Source: Paraburkholderia sp. D15 (GTDB lineage: Bacteria; Pseudomonadota; Gammaproteobacteria; Burkholderiales; Burkholderiaceae). Taken from it: 64,000 bases of DNA. The notes beneath the pieces were generated by a model, which was not told the DNA's origin, searched no databases, and saw nothing but the letters and a program-made list of their open reading frames with translations. Positions 1-9,134 of the stretch are shown piece by piece (the first letter of the stretch is position 1; the number at the start of each line of letters is the position of its first letter). Both the position numbers and the translations under genes were made by a program. The DNA lies in NCBI RefSeq assembly GCF_029910215.1, contig NZ_CP110397.1, positions 248,001 to 312,000 on the forward strand, written 5' to 3'.

Positions 1-641
1 TAAGTCATTTCCGCATCGCGGGCAGTCTGGTCGTTACGCTCGTTCTCGACAGCGACGAGCTCATTTAGTCGAGAACGCAAGGCGAATGCCTTTTCTGTTA
101 CCTCCTCGGTCAGAACCCTGGTTGCGCCGGCCCTGTCGTTCGAGACCCTAAGCTTAATGGCTTTGTCCCAAAAAGGGCGGGTCGCTGCTTCATCAGCTTG
201 AAGTTGTGCGTAGAGCTCCCGCCGTTTGTTAGAGCCACCGCCTTCGGCAGAAAACAAATGACCGAGTTGCCGATATGTTTCGTCGATCGCAGCGTCTAGG
301 GTCCTGACCCGATCTATCTGGGCGTTCACCGCTTTAGCGTCGTCCAGTAGAACGATGGTTCGCAAAAGAAAAGAACGGTCCACTACCTGTTCTCGTATTT
401 CGTAGGACAACCGGGTCTCTGCATTTGCGACATGAGCAATGTTGTCGAGGCGGCCATAAATTGCAGAAAGGGCGTAATTACCAAGCACCGCGATCAGGAA
501 AAGCAAAAAGAGCAGACCACCAAAGCCAACTCTGAGTCGCGTAGAGATCTTGAGATTCTTCACCATTGGAAACCAATCCGTGGTCCGTGTAGCTTTCTTA
601 TCGTCCGCATCACTAATGCTTAACGTCTCTTTTCGGCTCAT
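1..641 (-). CDS. Methyl-accepting chemotaxis protein, N-terminal part (runs off left edge)
   Basis: I translated this from the reverse complement; it stays open to the window edge. After about 25 polar residues comes a positively charged stretch (MVKNLKISTRLRVGFG) and then a hydrophobic segment (GGLLFLLFLIAVLGNYAL), the usual first membrane helix of a bacterial chemoreceptor. The following ~150 residues are helical and charged, and the visible end (RDAEMT) is where chemoreceptors approach the second membrane helix. This fits the 4HB_MCP ligand-binding four-helix bundle. The HAMP and signalling domains would lie outside the window. The start could be ATG at 641 or the in-frame ATG at 566; neither has a strong ribosome site, and 566 gives the more typical N-terminus. 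Family call is good; ligand unknown. Confidence 0.75.
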   Translation of the reverse strand, partial: MSRKETLSISDADDKKATRTTDWFPMVKNLKISTRLRVGFGGLLFLLFLIAVLGNYALSAIYGRLDNIAHVANAETRLSYEIREQVVDRSFLLRTIVLLDDAKAVNAQIDRVRTLDAAIDETYRQLGHLFSAEGGGSNKRRELYAQLQADEAATRPFWDKAIKLRVSNDRAGATRVLTEEVTEKAFALRSRLNELVAVENERNDQTARDAEMT

Positions 642-826
642 TTCAATTCTGGATAAATATGTTTTGTCAAGGGCGGGCACGAGTACGACGCAGGACTCGT
701 GATCCGCCTTGAATCATGAGCTGTGGCATGGCTTGTTGAGCAGGACGTCGCAATACGCGGACGCGCGACGACATAATGACGAATCAACTCTTTCGGCCGG
801 GGGAGCCGCGGCTCCCCTTCAGTGCT

Positions 827-2164
827 TCACACCTGCGATACTTTGGCGCTAGCTGTCAGTTCACGAGTGCGTTGCTGGCGCGGAACACAGAGGAGCACAC
901 ACGTCGCGGCGACAAACATCAGCGCCGAGATTGCAAAGAGTCCGTTGGCGAGGCTGCCGGTTGCCGACTTAACCAGACCAAGAAGGAAAGGACTTAACAT
1001 GCCCGAGAGATTGGACAGACTCGAAATGACTGCGATGCCAGCAACGCTCGATCGTGTGGAAAGCAGACCGGTCGTCATTGCCCAGAAAACCGGAAGCGAC
1101 GAGACGATTGCGGCGCGCGCGACAGCGAACAATGAGATCGAAAGTCCAAGACTGTGCGCGGTGAGAGAGGTGGCACTAAGTGCGACTGCGGCGATCACGG
1201 CGGCAGTGATAAAGTGCCAGCGGCGCTCGAAGTGCTTGTCCGAATGACGGCTGTAGAGAATGGTCGACATCGCCGCTACCGCCTCGGGAATCATCGCATA
1301 CAGACCAACATGCTGAAGGTTCCGTACGCCCAGTTCCCGGATCACGGTTGGCAGCCAGAAGCTCAGCGCATACGAGCCGCAAAGCATGCAGAACAGGACG
1401 AAACTCAACAGGTAGACCTTCGGATCCGCGAAGGGAGAGCGGGCGCTGGTCGCGGAGGGAGATGTCGCCGCGGCCGCGGCCAGGTCTTCAATCACGAGTG
1501 CCTTTTGCGCATCGGTGAGCCAGGCAGCTTTGCCGGGACTATCCACGAGATACAGATAAGAGACGATGCCTAGCAGACTGGCCGGCAGTCCCTCGATCAT
1601 AAACATCCACTGCCACCCCTGCATGCCATGCACGCCATTCATGTTCTGCAGGATCCAGCCTGAGGTCGGTCCGCCAACGAGCCCGGCCGCCGCAGTGGCG
1701 AGCATGAATAACGCAACCACGCGCGCACGGCGTGCCGGCGGATACCAATAAGTCAGATAGAGCACGATGCCTGGAAAAAGCCCGGCCTCGAACACACCAA
1801 GGAAGAAACGCACGACGTAGAACTGCGTCGGTGTGGAAACGAACATTGTCCCCGCCGATAGCAGGCCCCAACCAACCATGATGCGCAGGAGCGTTTTGCG
1901 CGCCCCGATTCTGTGCAGAAGGAGATTGCTCGGAACCTCGAAGATGAAGTAACCGGCGAAAAAAATGCTGGCGCCGAGGCCGTAGATGGCGTCCGAGAAA
2001 TCGAGCGCATGCTTCATCTGCAACTGTGCATAGCCGATATTGACGCGGTCCATGTAGTTCAGCATGTAGCAGATGAACAACAGCGGCACGATGCGCAGCG
2101 TGATTTTCCGGTAAGCACTGTCGCTCGCGGATCGCGAGGAAATGCCTGAAGCGGGAGTTGACAT
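827..2164 (-). CDS. MFS transporter, anion:cation symporter-like
   Basis: A 445-residue protein with twelve hydrophobic segments and major-facilitator motifs. The first helix ends in NYMDRVNIG, the signature of the anion:cation symporter (phthalate/tartrate/hexuronate permease) subfamily. The loop after helix 2 has LLHRIGARKTLLRI, and the middle loop (about 215-245) is long and hydrophilic. It is expected to import an organic anion across the inner membrane using the proton gradient. The start is backed by AAGGAGAC a few bases upstream. It lies 58 bases downstream of the Ldh2-type dehydrogenase on the same strand, with the acyl-CoA ligase before that, so these three probably form one operon for uptake and activation of a carboxylic acid. 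Substrate not deducible. Confidence 0.9.
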   Translation of the reverse strand: MSTPASGISSRSASDSAYRKITLRIVPLLFICYMLNYMDRVNIGYAQLQMKHALDFSDAIYGLGASIFFAGYFIFEVPSNLLLHRIGARKTLLRIMVGWGLLSAGTMFVSTPTQFYVVRFFLGVFEAGLFPGIVLYLTYWYPPARRARVVALFMLATAAAGLVGGPTSGWILQNMNGVHGMQGWQWMFMIEGLPASLLGIVSYLYLVDSPGKAAWLTDAQKALVIEDLAAAAATSPSATSARSPFADPKVYLLSFVLFCMLCGSYALSFWLPTVIRELGVRNLQHVGLYAMIPEAVAAMSTILYSRHSDKHFERRWHFITAAVIAAVALSATSLTAHSLGLSISLFAVARAAIVSSLPVFWAMTTGLLSTRSSVAGIAVISSLSNLSGMLSPFLLGLVKSATGSLANGLFAISALMFVAATCVLLCVPRQQRTRELTASAKVSQV

Positions 2165-2222
2165 CGTGTCTCCTTGAGTATTTGTTTTACTGCCCGAACG
2201 ATGCTACGCAGACCGCATATAC

Positions 2223-3212
2223 TTAGACTCCTGCAGCGACCGCCTTCAGCGCCTCATAAATCTGGTCCGCGACTTCGATCGCGTCGCCCGCCCGGCGCTT
2301 TTCCCGCTCGACAGCCGACCGCTCGAACGGCACACGAACCGGTTTCGCCGGATCGAGTGGGCGGGTATCGCGCAGGCTGTTGGCGAATGCGCTTACGCGC
2401 CGCGCGTAGTCCTCGCGGTCCGTGAGCAGGTCAGGATCAACGACGAGCATGAAGAAGCCGCAGTCGCGCAGTTTGGGCGGCGCCGCCGATGCACCGCTCA
2501 TCATCCCGAGCAACTGCACGACGAGCGCGAGTCCCGATCCTTTGTGGCCTCCCCAGACCGCGAATGCGCCAGCTAGGGCCGCAGTGGGATCGCGCGTGGG
2601 TTCGCCGTCTGGCGCGAAAGCCAAGCCTTCCGGCAGGAGCTCGCCCATGCGCTCGGCGAGTACGACTTCACCGAGCATGATTGCGGCTGTGCCGATGTCC
2701 CAGATGACAGGTGTGCCGGCGCTGGGGAAGCCAAACGCGATCGGGTTCGTCGAAAAACGCCCCTCGGTACCGCCGTGCGGCGCGACTCTGCGCCCGCCGC
2801 TGCCGGCCACAAAACCCATAAAGCCAGCGGCCGTAATCTTCTCAAGATAGTACGAGAACATCCCGGTGTACCACGTCTGGTTGGCAGTGACGACCGCGAT
2901 GCCGGTCGTGCGAGCCTTCTCGAGGGCGATTTCGGTGGCCCGATGGGCAACGAGGTATCCGACCTGGTCGCCGCCGTCAAGCGCGGCCGACACGGGCGAC
3001 TCCTTGATGATCTCAATGGGCTTGCGAGGCGTGGGCGCCGCATGAATGCGTTCGATGACGGACAGCGCGCGCGGTAATCCGCCAAACGACAGGCCGCGCA
3101 GCTCGCAGTCAATCAGATGATCACTGATGATGTCAGCCTCGGTCGGGGTGTGGCCAGAGGCGGTCATGCACGCCCGAATCAGCTCGCGTGCGTCGTGGAT
3201 GCTCAGAAGCAT
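2223..3212 (-). CDS. Ldh2-family NAD(P)-dependent oxidoreductase (malate/L-lactate dehydrogenase type)
   Basis: A 329-residue cytoplasmic protein of the Ldh2 fold, which is unrelated to classical lactate dehydrogenase. Members oxidise 2-hydroxyacids or reduce 2-oxo/imino acids with NAD(P). Recognisable blocks are the N-terminal helical region with LIDCELRGLSFGG (canonical members have S/D-H-G here), GGRRVAPHGGTEGRFSTNPIAFG, and the late GGHKGSGLALVVQLL block. Length matches the family. Start ATG 3212 follows CGGAGAC. It sits between the MFS gene and the acyl-CoA ligase, all on the minus strand. A hydroxyacid dehydrogenase role in the same pathway is an inference from this position. Confidence 0.85.
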   Translation of the reverse strand: MLLSIHDARELIRACMTASGHTPTEADIISDHLIDCELRGLSFGGLPRALSVIERIHAAPTPRKPIEIIKESPVSAALDGGDQVGYLVAHRATEIALEKARTTGIAVVTANQTWYTGMFSYYLEKITAAGFMGFVAGSGGRRVAPHGGTEGRFSTNPIAFGFPSAGTPVIWDIGTAAIMLGEVVLAERMGELLPEGLAFAPDGEPTRDPTAALAGAFAVWGGHKGSGLALVVQLLGMMSGASAAPPKLRDCGFFMLVVDPDLLTDREDYARRVSAFANSLRDTRPLDPAKPVRVPFERSAVEREKRRAGDAIEVADQIYEALKAVAAGV

Positions 3213-3247
3213 GATTGTCTCCGATAACGGTTGTTGGGGGGGGGCGC

Positions 3248-4843
3248 CTATCCGGCGCTAATGACCGATGGCGCGGACGCGGTCTTATGCGCGCTGTCCC
3301 AGGCTCCTGGCGCCGGGACCGTTTGCTGCAGCGTGTGGCGCTCGATCTTCGCCGAGCCGGTCTTGGGCAATGATTCGCGAAACTCGATGTAACGCGGCAC
3401 CATGAATTTCGGCAGGCGGCTCATAAGCCATTCATGCAGCTGGGTCGCCGTGAGCGACCCGGTATCGCTCGGCACGCCCACGAGGTACACCTCGTCCTCG
3501 TTGTCACCTGCGGGAACGCCCAACACCGCACATTCGACCAGATCAGGATGCTGGATAGCGATGGCCTCGACTTCGTACGCGGAAATGTTTTCACCGCGCC
3601 GGCGAATGCGTTCCTTCTTTCGGCCGGAAAAGTACAGATAACCTTGCTCGTCGGCGCGCATCATGTCACCTGTGTGGAACCACAGATTGCGCCATGCACC
3701 GACTGTTGCGTCGGGCTTGTTCAGGTAGCCTTCCATCACGATACCGGGCTGTTTAGGACGCAGCACGAGTTCGCCGACTGCTCCTGCAGTAACAGGGCGG
3801 TCGTTCTCGTCAACGATCGCGGCTTGCCAGTCGTCGCCCGCCCGGCCCGAAGCGCCGAATTTTCGTTCAGGATAGGGAGTGAATACGGTCATGCCTGTTT
3901 CGGTCATCGCGTGAGCCTCGACAAGACGCACATTGAAACGTTCCTCGAACTCGAGATCGTGATGTGCGTTGAACATGACACGTACATTGTGCGCGCGGTC
4001 GTCGGTTGAAGGGGGTTTGTGCTTGAGAATCGGTGGGATGGTGAAAATGGTCGTGCTGATCGTCGCTTGCGCGCGGCGCACGTCCTGCCAGAAAGTAGTC
4101 GCACTGAAGCGCGGCGCGATATGGACGTGGGCGCCGAGCAGCAGCGCCGGCATAGTCGCCATCGTCCGCGACATACCGTGAAAGAGCGGCAGTGGCGTGA
4201 ACACCGTATCGTCAGCTGTCATGCCCACCGCACTGATGAAGCTCAGCGCGGTCTGGAACGTCAGCGACTGAGGCAGAAGAACTCCCTTCGACGGACCCGT
4301 CGTGCCGGAGGTGTAGCAGATGAACGCAGTGTCGGCGGGTGTCGAGGGAACGCACACCGGATCGCCCGCATCAATGATCAAATCGGTCCACTCAAGCGTT
4401 TGCATGCCGCTCACGCTGTCATGGGCGCCGCAGATCACCATCGTCTCAAGCGCACCCCGCTGGGACGGCGCAAGGTTCGCGAAGGCGGTCGCATGGTTTG
4501 CGCTGGTAATAACAATGCGCGATGTTACATCGCACGTGACGTAGGCGAGCATGTCGCCCGCATAGGCTGTATTGATCGGCACACACACGGCGTTAAGCAG
4601 GCTGAGCGCAAACCATGAAAAAACAAATTCAGCCGAGTTGTCGAGCATCACCATCACTGGCTCGTGTGGCTTTACGCCGATCAAGCGCAATCCGCGTGCG
4701 ACCGCCTGGCTGATCGCGTGAGTTTCGCTGAACGAATACGTTCTTCCGTCGACGCTCAGAAAAGGCTTGTCGCGGTGACGCGCGGCGGACTGTGCGAGCA
4801 GCTTGCCGAGGACGCGTTCTTCGTAGGGGATCTCGAGGATCAT
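3248..4843 (-). CDS. AMP-forming acyl-CoA ligase (ANL superfamily)
   Basis: 531 residues from the chosen start. It should activate a carboxylic acid to its CoA thioester through an acyl-adenylate. Visible motifs are the P-loop ICYTSGTTGPSKGV, the HAMTETG block, WFHTGDMMR with the ribose-binding aspartate, the hinge FSGRKKERIRRRGENISAYEVE, and the C-terminal PKTGSAKIER with the adenylation lysine. The pattern resembles crotonobetaine/carnitine-CoA ligases and fatty/aryl-CoA ligases. An upstream in-frame ATG at 4876 would add 11 residues, but ATG 4843 has CAGGAACT just before it and starts at the usual ANL N-terminus. First gene of the ligase-dehydrogenase-MFS operon. Substrate unknown. Confidence 0.9.
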   Translation of the reverse strand: MILEIPYEERVLGKLLAQSAARHRDKPFLSVDGRTYSFSETHAISQAVARGLRLIGVKPHEPVMVMLDNSAEFVFSWFALSLLNAVCVPINTAYAGDMLAYVTCDVTSRIVITSANHATAFANLAPSQRGALETMVICGAHDSVSGMQTLEWTDLIIDAGDPVCVPSTPADTAFICYTSGTTGPSKGVLLPQSLTFQTALSFISAVGMTADDTVFTPLPLFHGMSRTMATMPALLLGAHVHIAPRFSATTFWQDVRRAQATISTTIFTIPPILKHKPPSTDDRAHNVRVMFNAHHDLEFEERFNVRLVEAHAMTETGMTVFTPYPERKFGASGRAGDDWQAAIVDENDRPVTAGAVGELVLRPKQPGIVMEGYLNKPDATVGAWRNLWFHTGDMMRADEQGYLYFSGRKKERIRRRGENISAYEVEAIAIQHPDLVECAVLGVPAGDNEDEVYLVGVPSDTGSLTATQLHEWLMSRLPKFMVPRYIEFRESLPKTGSAKIERHTLQQTVPAPGAWDSAHKTASAPSVISAG

Positions 4844-5230
4844 AGTTCCTGACTCGGTTTCATGGCCCGAGGCCATGTGGTGGCGACGGCGCTCATGCGT
4901 GGGTAATCGCTAGTTTCGTTAGAACTGTAAGAGCCGTTCAACGTGCCGGCTAGGAGCGCACTCTTATCGCCGCCATGCACGCGCGGCATGGCGGAGGAGT
5001 GCAGGCGCTGGCAGCAGGAAAACTTCGGGTAAGTCCCGATTCCATGGGAATTTCAGGCGATGCGATGCGCCTTGCGCAACGTGGTATTCCCGTTAACCGC
5101 AGCAGCAGGTATGTCATGGTGACATTTCCGCCATGACAGGTCCCTGCTACTGCGGGTTGGTCGTTCTGCCTATAGTGACCGCAAGACGTCCACTGGCGCC
5201 GCATGCGCCTGCTCATCGAGGAGACACCCC
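4844..5230. promoter_or_regulatory. Divergent intergenic region with two inverted repeats
   Basis: About 390 bases separate the leftward ligase operon from the rightward DUF35-thiolase operon and must hold both promoters. Two perfect inverted repeats stand out: CGCCATGC-N7-GCATGGCG at 4971-4993 and GTCATGG-N11-CCATGAC at 5113-5137. Both share the half-site CATGG/CCATG, so one regulator could bind both. No gene is seen here. Confidence 0.4.
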
Positions 5231-5683
5231 ATGCCCTATTTACCCGACGCGATGCCAGCACCACAACCATCGCGCGACGACGCGCCGTTCTGGAACGCCT
5301 GCAATGAAGGCCGGCTGGTCATTCGCCATTGCACGGATTGCGAGCGTTTTTCCCATCCGCCGATGCCGAGCTGCCCGCATTGCGCTTCCACGCGTATGGG
5401 CTGGAAGGAAGTCAGCGGCAACGGGACCGTGTACACCTACACGATCAGCCATCACGCGACGCACCCGGCCCTAAAGGGTCAAGCTCCTTACAACGTCGCG
5501 GTGGTACTGCTTGACGATGCGGGTGACGCGCGGCTCGTGAGCAACGTCGTCGACGTAGCGCCCGAGGAGATGAAGATCGGATTGCCGGTCAGCGTGTATT
5601 GGGAAGCTGTCGGAGGCGGTTTCCAGTTGCCGCGCTTCAGGAAGCGCATCGAATCAGATCAAAGCAAGGGAGAAGAACAATGA
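5231..5683 (+). CDS. Zn-ribbon/OB-fold acyl-CoA-associated protein (DUF35 family)
   Basis: 150 residues. The N-terminal third has a rubredoxin-like zinc ribbon with two Cys pairs (HCTDCERFSHP and PSCPHC) and the typical FWNACNEGRLVIRHC lead-in; the rest is an OB fold (GNGTVYTYTISHH, PYNVAVVLLDD). DUF35 proteins are stable partners of thiolase-like enzymes, where the zinc-ribbon protein shuttles or binds the CoA substrate. The stop overlaps the start of the next gene by four bases (ATGA), which implies coupled translation and a complex with the thiolase-like protein. Ribosome site GAGGAGACA precedes the ATG. Confidence 0.9.
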   Translation: MPYLPDAMPAPQPSRDDAPFWNACNEGRLVIRHCTDCERFSHPPMPSCPHCASTRMGWKEVSGNGTVYTYTISHHATHPALKGQAPYNVAVVLLDDAGDARLVSNVVDVAPEEMKIGLPVSVYWEAVGGGFQLPRFRKRIESDQSKGEEQ

Positions 5684-6870
5684 GCTTTCCGACCGCAGAC
5701 GCGCCCAAGCGCCTTCAGCCGTGCATCGTCGGTGTGGGCGAAACCGCCTACGCCAAACGCGGCGGCCACAATGACCAGTCCGAGTTCGAGCTTTGTCTGC
5801 AAGCGATCCGAAATGCAGCCGCTGATGCCGGCATCGCCGCGAGCAGCATCGACGGCTATGCGTCGTTCGGGTTCGAACGGCACGAGCCGGTCATGGTGCA
5901 GGCCGCGCTAGCCGCGCCGCTCCTGCGCTTTTCGTCGCTCGTGTGGGGCGGCGGCGGCGGTGGCTGTTCGGCCTCCGTGATGCTGGCAGCCACGGCGGTG
6001 GCGACTGGGCAATGCCAGTATGCGGTCGCGTATCGTTCAATTTGCCAGGGGCAGTATGAACGCTATGGCGAATACCGCGCGCGGCCAATGTGGGGCTCCT
6101 ACGTCGCGCCGTTCGGTCTGATGTCACCGGCCATGATGATGGCGCTCGTTTATCGACGCTATCTGGAAGAGTCGGGCATGAACGCCGACCATCTCGCGGA
6201 ACTCGCCGTCACGATTCGCAGCAACGCGCAGAAAAATCCGCGAGCGGTGATGCATGACCGGCCAATGACACACGACGACTACGTCGCCGCGCGGATGGTC
6301 GCCGACCCGTTCCGTTTGTACGACTGTTGCCTAGAAACCGACGGCGCGTGCGCCGTGCTCATTACGTCGGCCGAGCTGGCAGAGAAGCTGCAGCGGCCTG
6401 CCGTACCGATTCTCGCAGCAGCACAGGCGAGCGGCCCGCGCTGGACGCTCGGGCCGATGGGTTCGCACAATATGCCGCTCGACACTTACGCCACCATCAA
6501 TTCCAGGGATGTCGCCGCAGCGCTGTACCAGCAAAGCGGCTTGACACCGGCAGATATCGATGTCGCCCAGTTCTACGACGCGTTCACCGGTTTGATTCCG
6601 ATGGCACTGGAGGACTATGGCTTCTGCGAGCGCGGCAACACCGGTGCGTTCATCGAGGCGGGGGGAATTCGTGCGGGCGGGCGGCTACCGATCAATACAT
6701 CGGGCGGTCTGTTATCGGAAGCGTACCTTCACGGTCTGAATCTCGTGATCGAAGGCGTGCGGCAGATGCGCGGCGAATCGACGGCGCAGGTCGATGGTGC
6801 CCGCCACTGCCTCATCACGAGCGGCGGCGGAGGAGGCCACAAGAGCGGACTGATTCTCGGCCGTCGATAA
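5680..6870 (+). CDS. Thiolase family protein (SCP2/acetyl-CoA acetyltransferase-like)
   Basis: 396 residues from ATG 5680; the frame is open further upstream, but this start overlaps the DUF35 stop by ATGA and has AGGGAGAAG before it. N-terminus CIVGVGETAYAKRGG and the glycine-rich WGGGGGGCSASVMLA block are typical of the SCP2-thiolase branch. The C-terminal blocks INTSGGLLSEAYLHG and HCLITSGGGGGHKSG match the conserved His/Gly regions. Members cleave or condense acyl-CoA thioesters, often in ring or side-chain degradation, together with a DUF35 partner as seen here. Whether it performs a thiolytic or retro-aldol step cannot be decided from sequence. Confidence 0.85.
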   Translation: MSFPTADAPKRLQPCIVGVGETAYAKRGGHNDQSEFELCLQAIRNAAADAGIAASSIDGYASFGFERHEPVMVQAALAAPLLRFSSLVWGGGGGGCSASVMLAATAVATGQCQYAVAYRSICQGQYERYGEYRARPMWGSYVAPFGLMSPAMMMALVYRRYLEESGMNADHLAELAVTIRSNAQKNPRAVMHDRPMTHDDYVAARMVADPFRLYDCCLETDGACAVLITSAELAEKLQRPAVPILAAAQASGPRWTLGPMGSHNMPLDTYATINSRDVAAALYQQSGLTPADIDVAQFYDAFTGLIPMALEDYGFCERGNTGAFIEAGGIRAGGRLPINTSGGLLSEAYLHGLNLVIEGVRQMRGESTAQVDGARHCLITSGGGGGHKSGLILGRR

Positions 6871-6889
6871 CCCCCCACACTCCCACGAA

Positions 6890-7783
6890 ATGGCAATGAC
6901 TGACATGACGAATGGAATTCACGCGGAGCTTGCGTTTCGCTGCGACACGAAGCTTGGGGAGGGCCCCTTATGGAGTCCCCACGATGGCGTGCTCTACTGG
7001 ATCGACCTGATCGGTAAGCGCCTGTACCGGGGTAATGTGCAAACCGGCGACGTCGCCTCAAAGTCGCTGCCCTATCGGTGCGCGCGCGTGACGCTTTGTA
7101 TCGATGGCCGTTTGCTCTTTTCGTTCACGCGTGGGCTGGCGCTTGGAAGCTACGAGAGCGACGACTACACACCGTTCGCGGCGAGTGACCTGATCTCGCC
7201 ACAGGAGAGGTATAACGACGCTGCCTGCGATTCGCGCGGTCGCTTCTGGACTGGCACCTATGACGTGGATCTTGAATCGCCGATCGGCGGGATCTATCGT
7301 TTCGACGGAGATCGCGCGTCGCGTGAAGCGGGCGGCGTCCGTTTGGCCAATGGACTGCGGTGGAGTCCCGATGAGCGCTTGATGTACTTTGCGGATTCAC
7401 GTCCGGGGCAACTATGGGTGTACGACTTCGACTTGAACGATGGGCATGTCGGCGAGCGCAGACTGCTCGTCGACTACACGGACACAGGCGTCAAGCCCGA
7501 TGGTCTCGCCACCGACACCGACGGCTGCGTGTGGATTGCCGAGGTACACCGTTCACGCGTGGCGCGTTACACGCCGGAGGGTGCGCTCGATTGCATTGTC
7601 CATGTACCCACCCGCCGGCCGACGTCAGTTTCGTTCGGCGGCGCCGACCGTAAGACACTCTACATCACGACGCGAAACGACGGCATGTCCGAAGCCGATT
7701 TCGCCACCGAGCCGTACGCGGGATGTGTGTTCGCGGCACCCTCTCCAGTCCCGGGCCTGAGCGAGCACCCGTTCCGGATCTAA
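6890..7783 (+). CDS. SMP-30/gluconolactonase-like lactonase
   Basis: 297 residues of the six-bladed beta-propeller SMP-30/regucalcin family, which hydrolyse lactones using a divalent metal. The metal-ligand blocks are all visible: LGEGPLWSP near residue 22 (Glu), RYNDAACDSRGRFWTGT (Asn), NGLRWSPDERLMYFADS and VKPDGLATDTDGCVWIA (Asp). It lies 20 bases after the thiolase-like gene on the same strand, so it is probably the third gene of that operon and would open a lactone intermediate or substrate. Other in-frame starts exist slightly downstream (ATG 6905). Confidence 0.85.
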   Translation: MAMTDMTNGIHAELAFRCDTKLGEGPLWSPHDGVLYWIDLIGKRLYRGNVQTGDVASKSLPYRCARVTLCIDGRLLFSFTRGLALGSYESDDYTPFAASDLISPQERYNDAACDSRGRFWTGTYDVDLESPIGGIYRFDGDRASREAGGVRLANGLRWSPDERLMYFADSRPGQLWVYDFDLNDGHVGERRLLVDYTDTGVKPDGLATDTDGCVWIAEVHRSRVARYTPEGALDCIVHVPTRRPTSVSFGGADRKTLYITTRNDGMSEADFATEPYAGCVFAAPSPVPGLSEHPFRI

Positions 7784-7801
7784 CCGGGACCGAAGGACAC
7801 T

Positions 7802-7831
7802 GCCCATGGCTATTCTCGAATAGCCATGGGC
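7802..7831. terminator. Perfect palindrome between convergent genes (putative bidirectional terminator)
   Basis: Two perfect 14-base arms (7802-7815 and 7818-7831) separated by two bases lie where the lactonase and the LysR gene converge. The palindrome includes the last codons and stop of the LysR gene. There is no T-run, so it could also be a mobile palindromic sequence. Confidence 0.4.
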
Positions 7832-8781
7832 GTGCCCTGCCACATGCCGCCCTGGACGAGCCGTCGGATCTCGCGCTGAATCAGTTCGCCGACAAAGCGG
7901 ACTGTCTTCAGACGACGGTGCTCGCGCGTGGTGGCAAGTGTCAGGCAGATCGACATGCCCGGCTGGTCGATCGCGCGGGCCGCCAGTTGTCCGGCAGACA
8001 CTTCGGGGGCGATCGTGCCGTAGGTCAGCAGCGTATAGCCAAGCCCTTGCGCAGCGAGCGACTTCAGAAGAGCAGTGCTGTTGGTTTCGTAGATTGGATC
8101 GAGCGATGCGCCCATCTCGGCGAACGCCTCGTCGACGAGCAGTCGTAGCGCCTGGCCACGTGTAGGAAGGATCAATGGCGCGCCGACGAGATCGGCCATG
8201 GTGGGGCGTTCGATATCGAGCAGTTTGGAGTTGGGTTTGCCGGCGAGATAGAGCCGTTCCATCAACAAGGGCACCGCGACCACACGGGAATCCGTCGGCG
8301 GATCGAACACGACGGCGATTGACAGTTCGTCGTTCAACAACTGTGCGCACAGCGCGCGACTGACGTCCTGAACGAGGCTCACGTGCAGCTTCGGCCAGTG
8401 CGATGCGATCGTGGAGACCACGTGCGCCGCGAGATACGAGCTTGCTGTGTGCGTCATGCCGATCGCAATCGACCCCGAGACATCTTCCGCCGAATGCATC
8501 ACCTCTTCGCGCAATTGCGCGAGTTGCGCCAGGATGCCGCCTGCCTTTGCGGAAAGGAGCTTGCCAGAACGGGTGAGCTGACAGCCCCGATTGGTGCGTA
8601 CGAACAGTTCCACGCCGAGTTCCTCTTCGAGCCGCTTCATCTTGCGAGTGACGACCGGTTGTGCGAGGTCAAGCTGCACCGCCGCGCGCGAAAAGTTCTC
8701 CAGTTCGGCAACCTTGCAGAAGATCTTCAGCAGATCACAGTCCATGGACTGTTCGCCAATCGGTGCGGTGCTGGTGGTCAT
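7810..8781 (-). CDS. LysR-family transcriptional regulator
   Basis: 323 residues. The N-terminal winged helix-turn-helix is clear (LLKIFCKVAELENFSRAAVQLDLAQ, then PVVTRKMKRLEEELGVELFVR), followed by the two-lobed effector-binding domain (GSIAIGMTHTASSYLAAHV; GLGYTLLTYG). The first 12 residues may be untranslated, since an in-frame ATG lies at the MDCDLLK position (about 8745). It converges on the lactonase gene and is divergent from the porin, so it probably controls the 0.8-10.3 kb catabolic block. The shared region 8782-9134 is where its operator would be. Confidence 0.9.
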   Translation of the reverse strand: MTTSTAPIGEQSMDCDLLKIFCKVAELENFSRAAVQLDLAQPVVTRKMKRLEEELGVELFVRTNRGCQLTRSGKLLSAKAGGILAQLAQLREEVMHSAEDVSGSIAIGMTHTASSYLAAHVVSTIASHWPKLHVSLVQDVSRALCAQLLNDELSIAVVFDPPTDSRVVAVPLLMERLYLAGKPNSKLLDIERPTMADLVGAPLILPTRGQALRLLVDEAFAEMGASLDPIYETNSTALLKSLAAQGLGYTLLTYGTIAPEVSAGQLAARAIDQPGMSICLTLATTREHRRLKTVRFVGELIQREIRRLVQGGMWQGTPMAIRE

Positions 8782-9134
8782 GTCGCAAATGTATTTCGGA
8801 ATAAGCTGCCATCATAACGATTCATCGTCAGGACGTACATCACGACCGGTCCCGCCAGCGCGTTCTGATGCGCATCGACGCTAGTGAATACCCTGAATCA
8901 GGTCTTTTTAAACTTGGCACGACACCATGTTAAGGAGGCGTGACCGTCTTCCCGCTCTTCTGACTCGTGCCTGGCGCAATGCATTTGATATGCATGATTG
9001 TTATGGCCGGCATGTCATCTTGCTCCTACTGCCGACGAGGCCCACTCCTTATAGTCCTCCTTACCGCGGGCGGGTTTGCACTGCGGGACAACGGGTCAAC
9101 CCGATAAAAGAACACGGTTCAGGAGACAGCGACA
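8782..9134. promoter_or_regulatory. LysR-porin intergenic region
   Basis: About 350 bases without a convincing gene. A short palindrome CCTGA-A-TCAGG at 8892-8902 is followed by T-rich sequence, and AAGGAGG at about 8931-8937 precedes only a seven-codon frame. Promoters for the flanking LysR and porin genes must lie here; no box is clear enough to place exactly. Confidence 0.3.
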
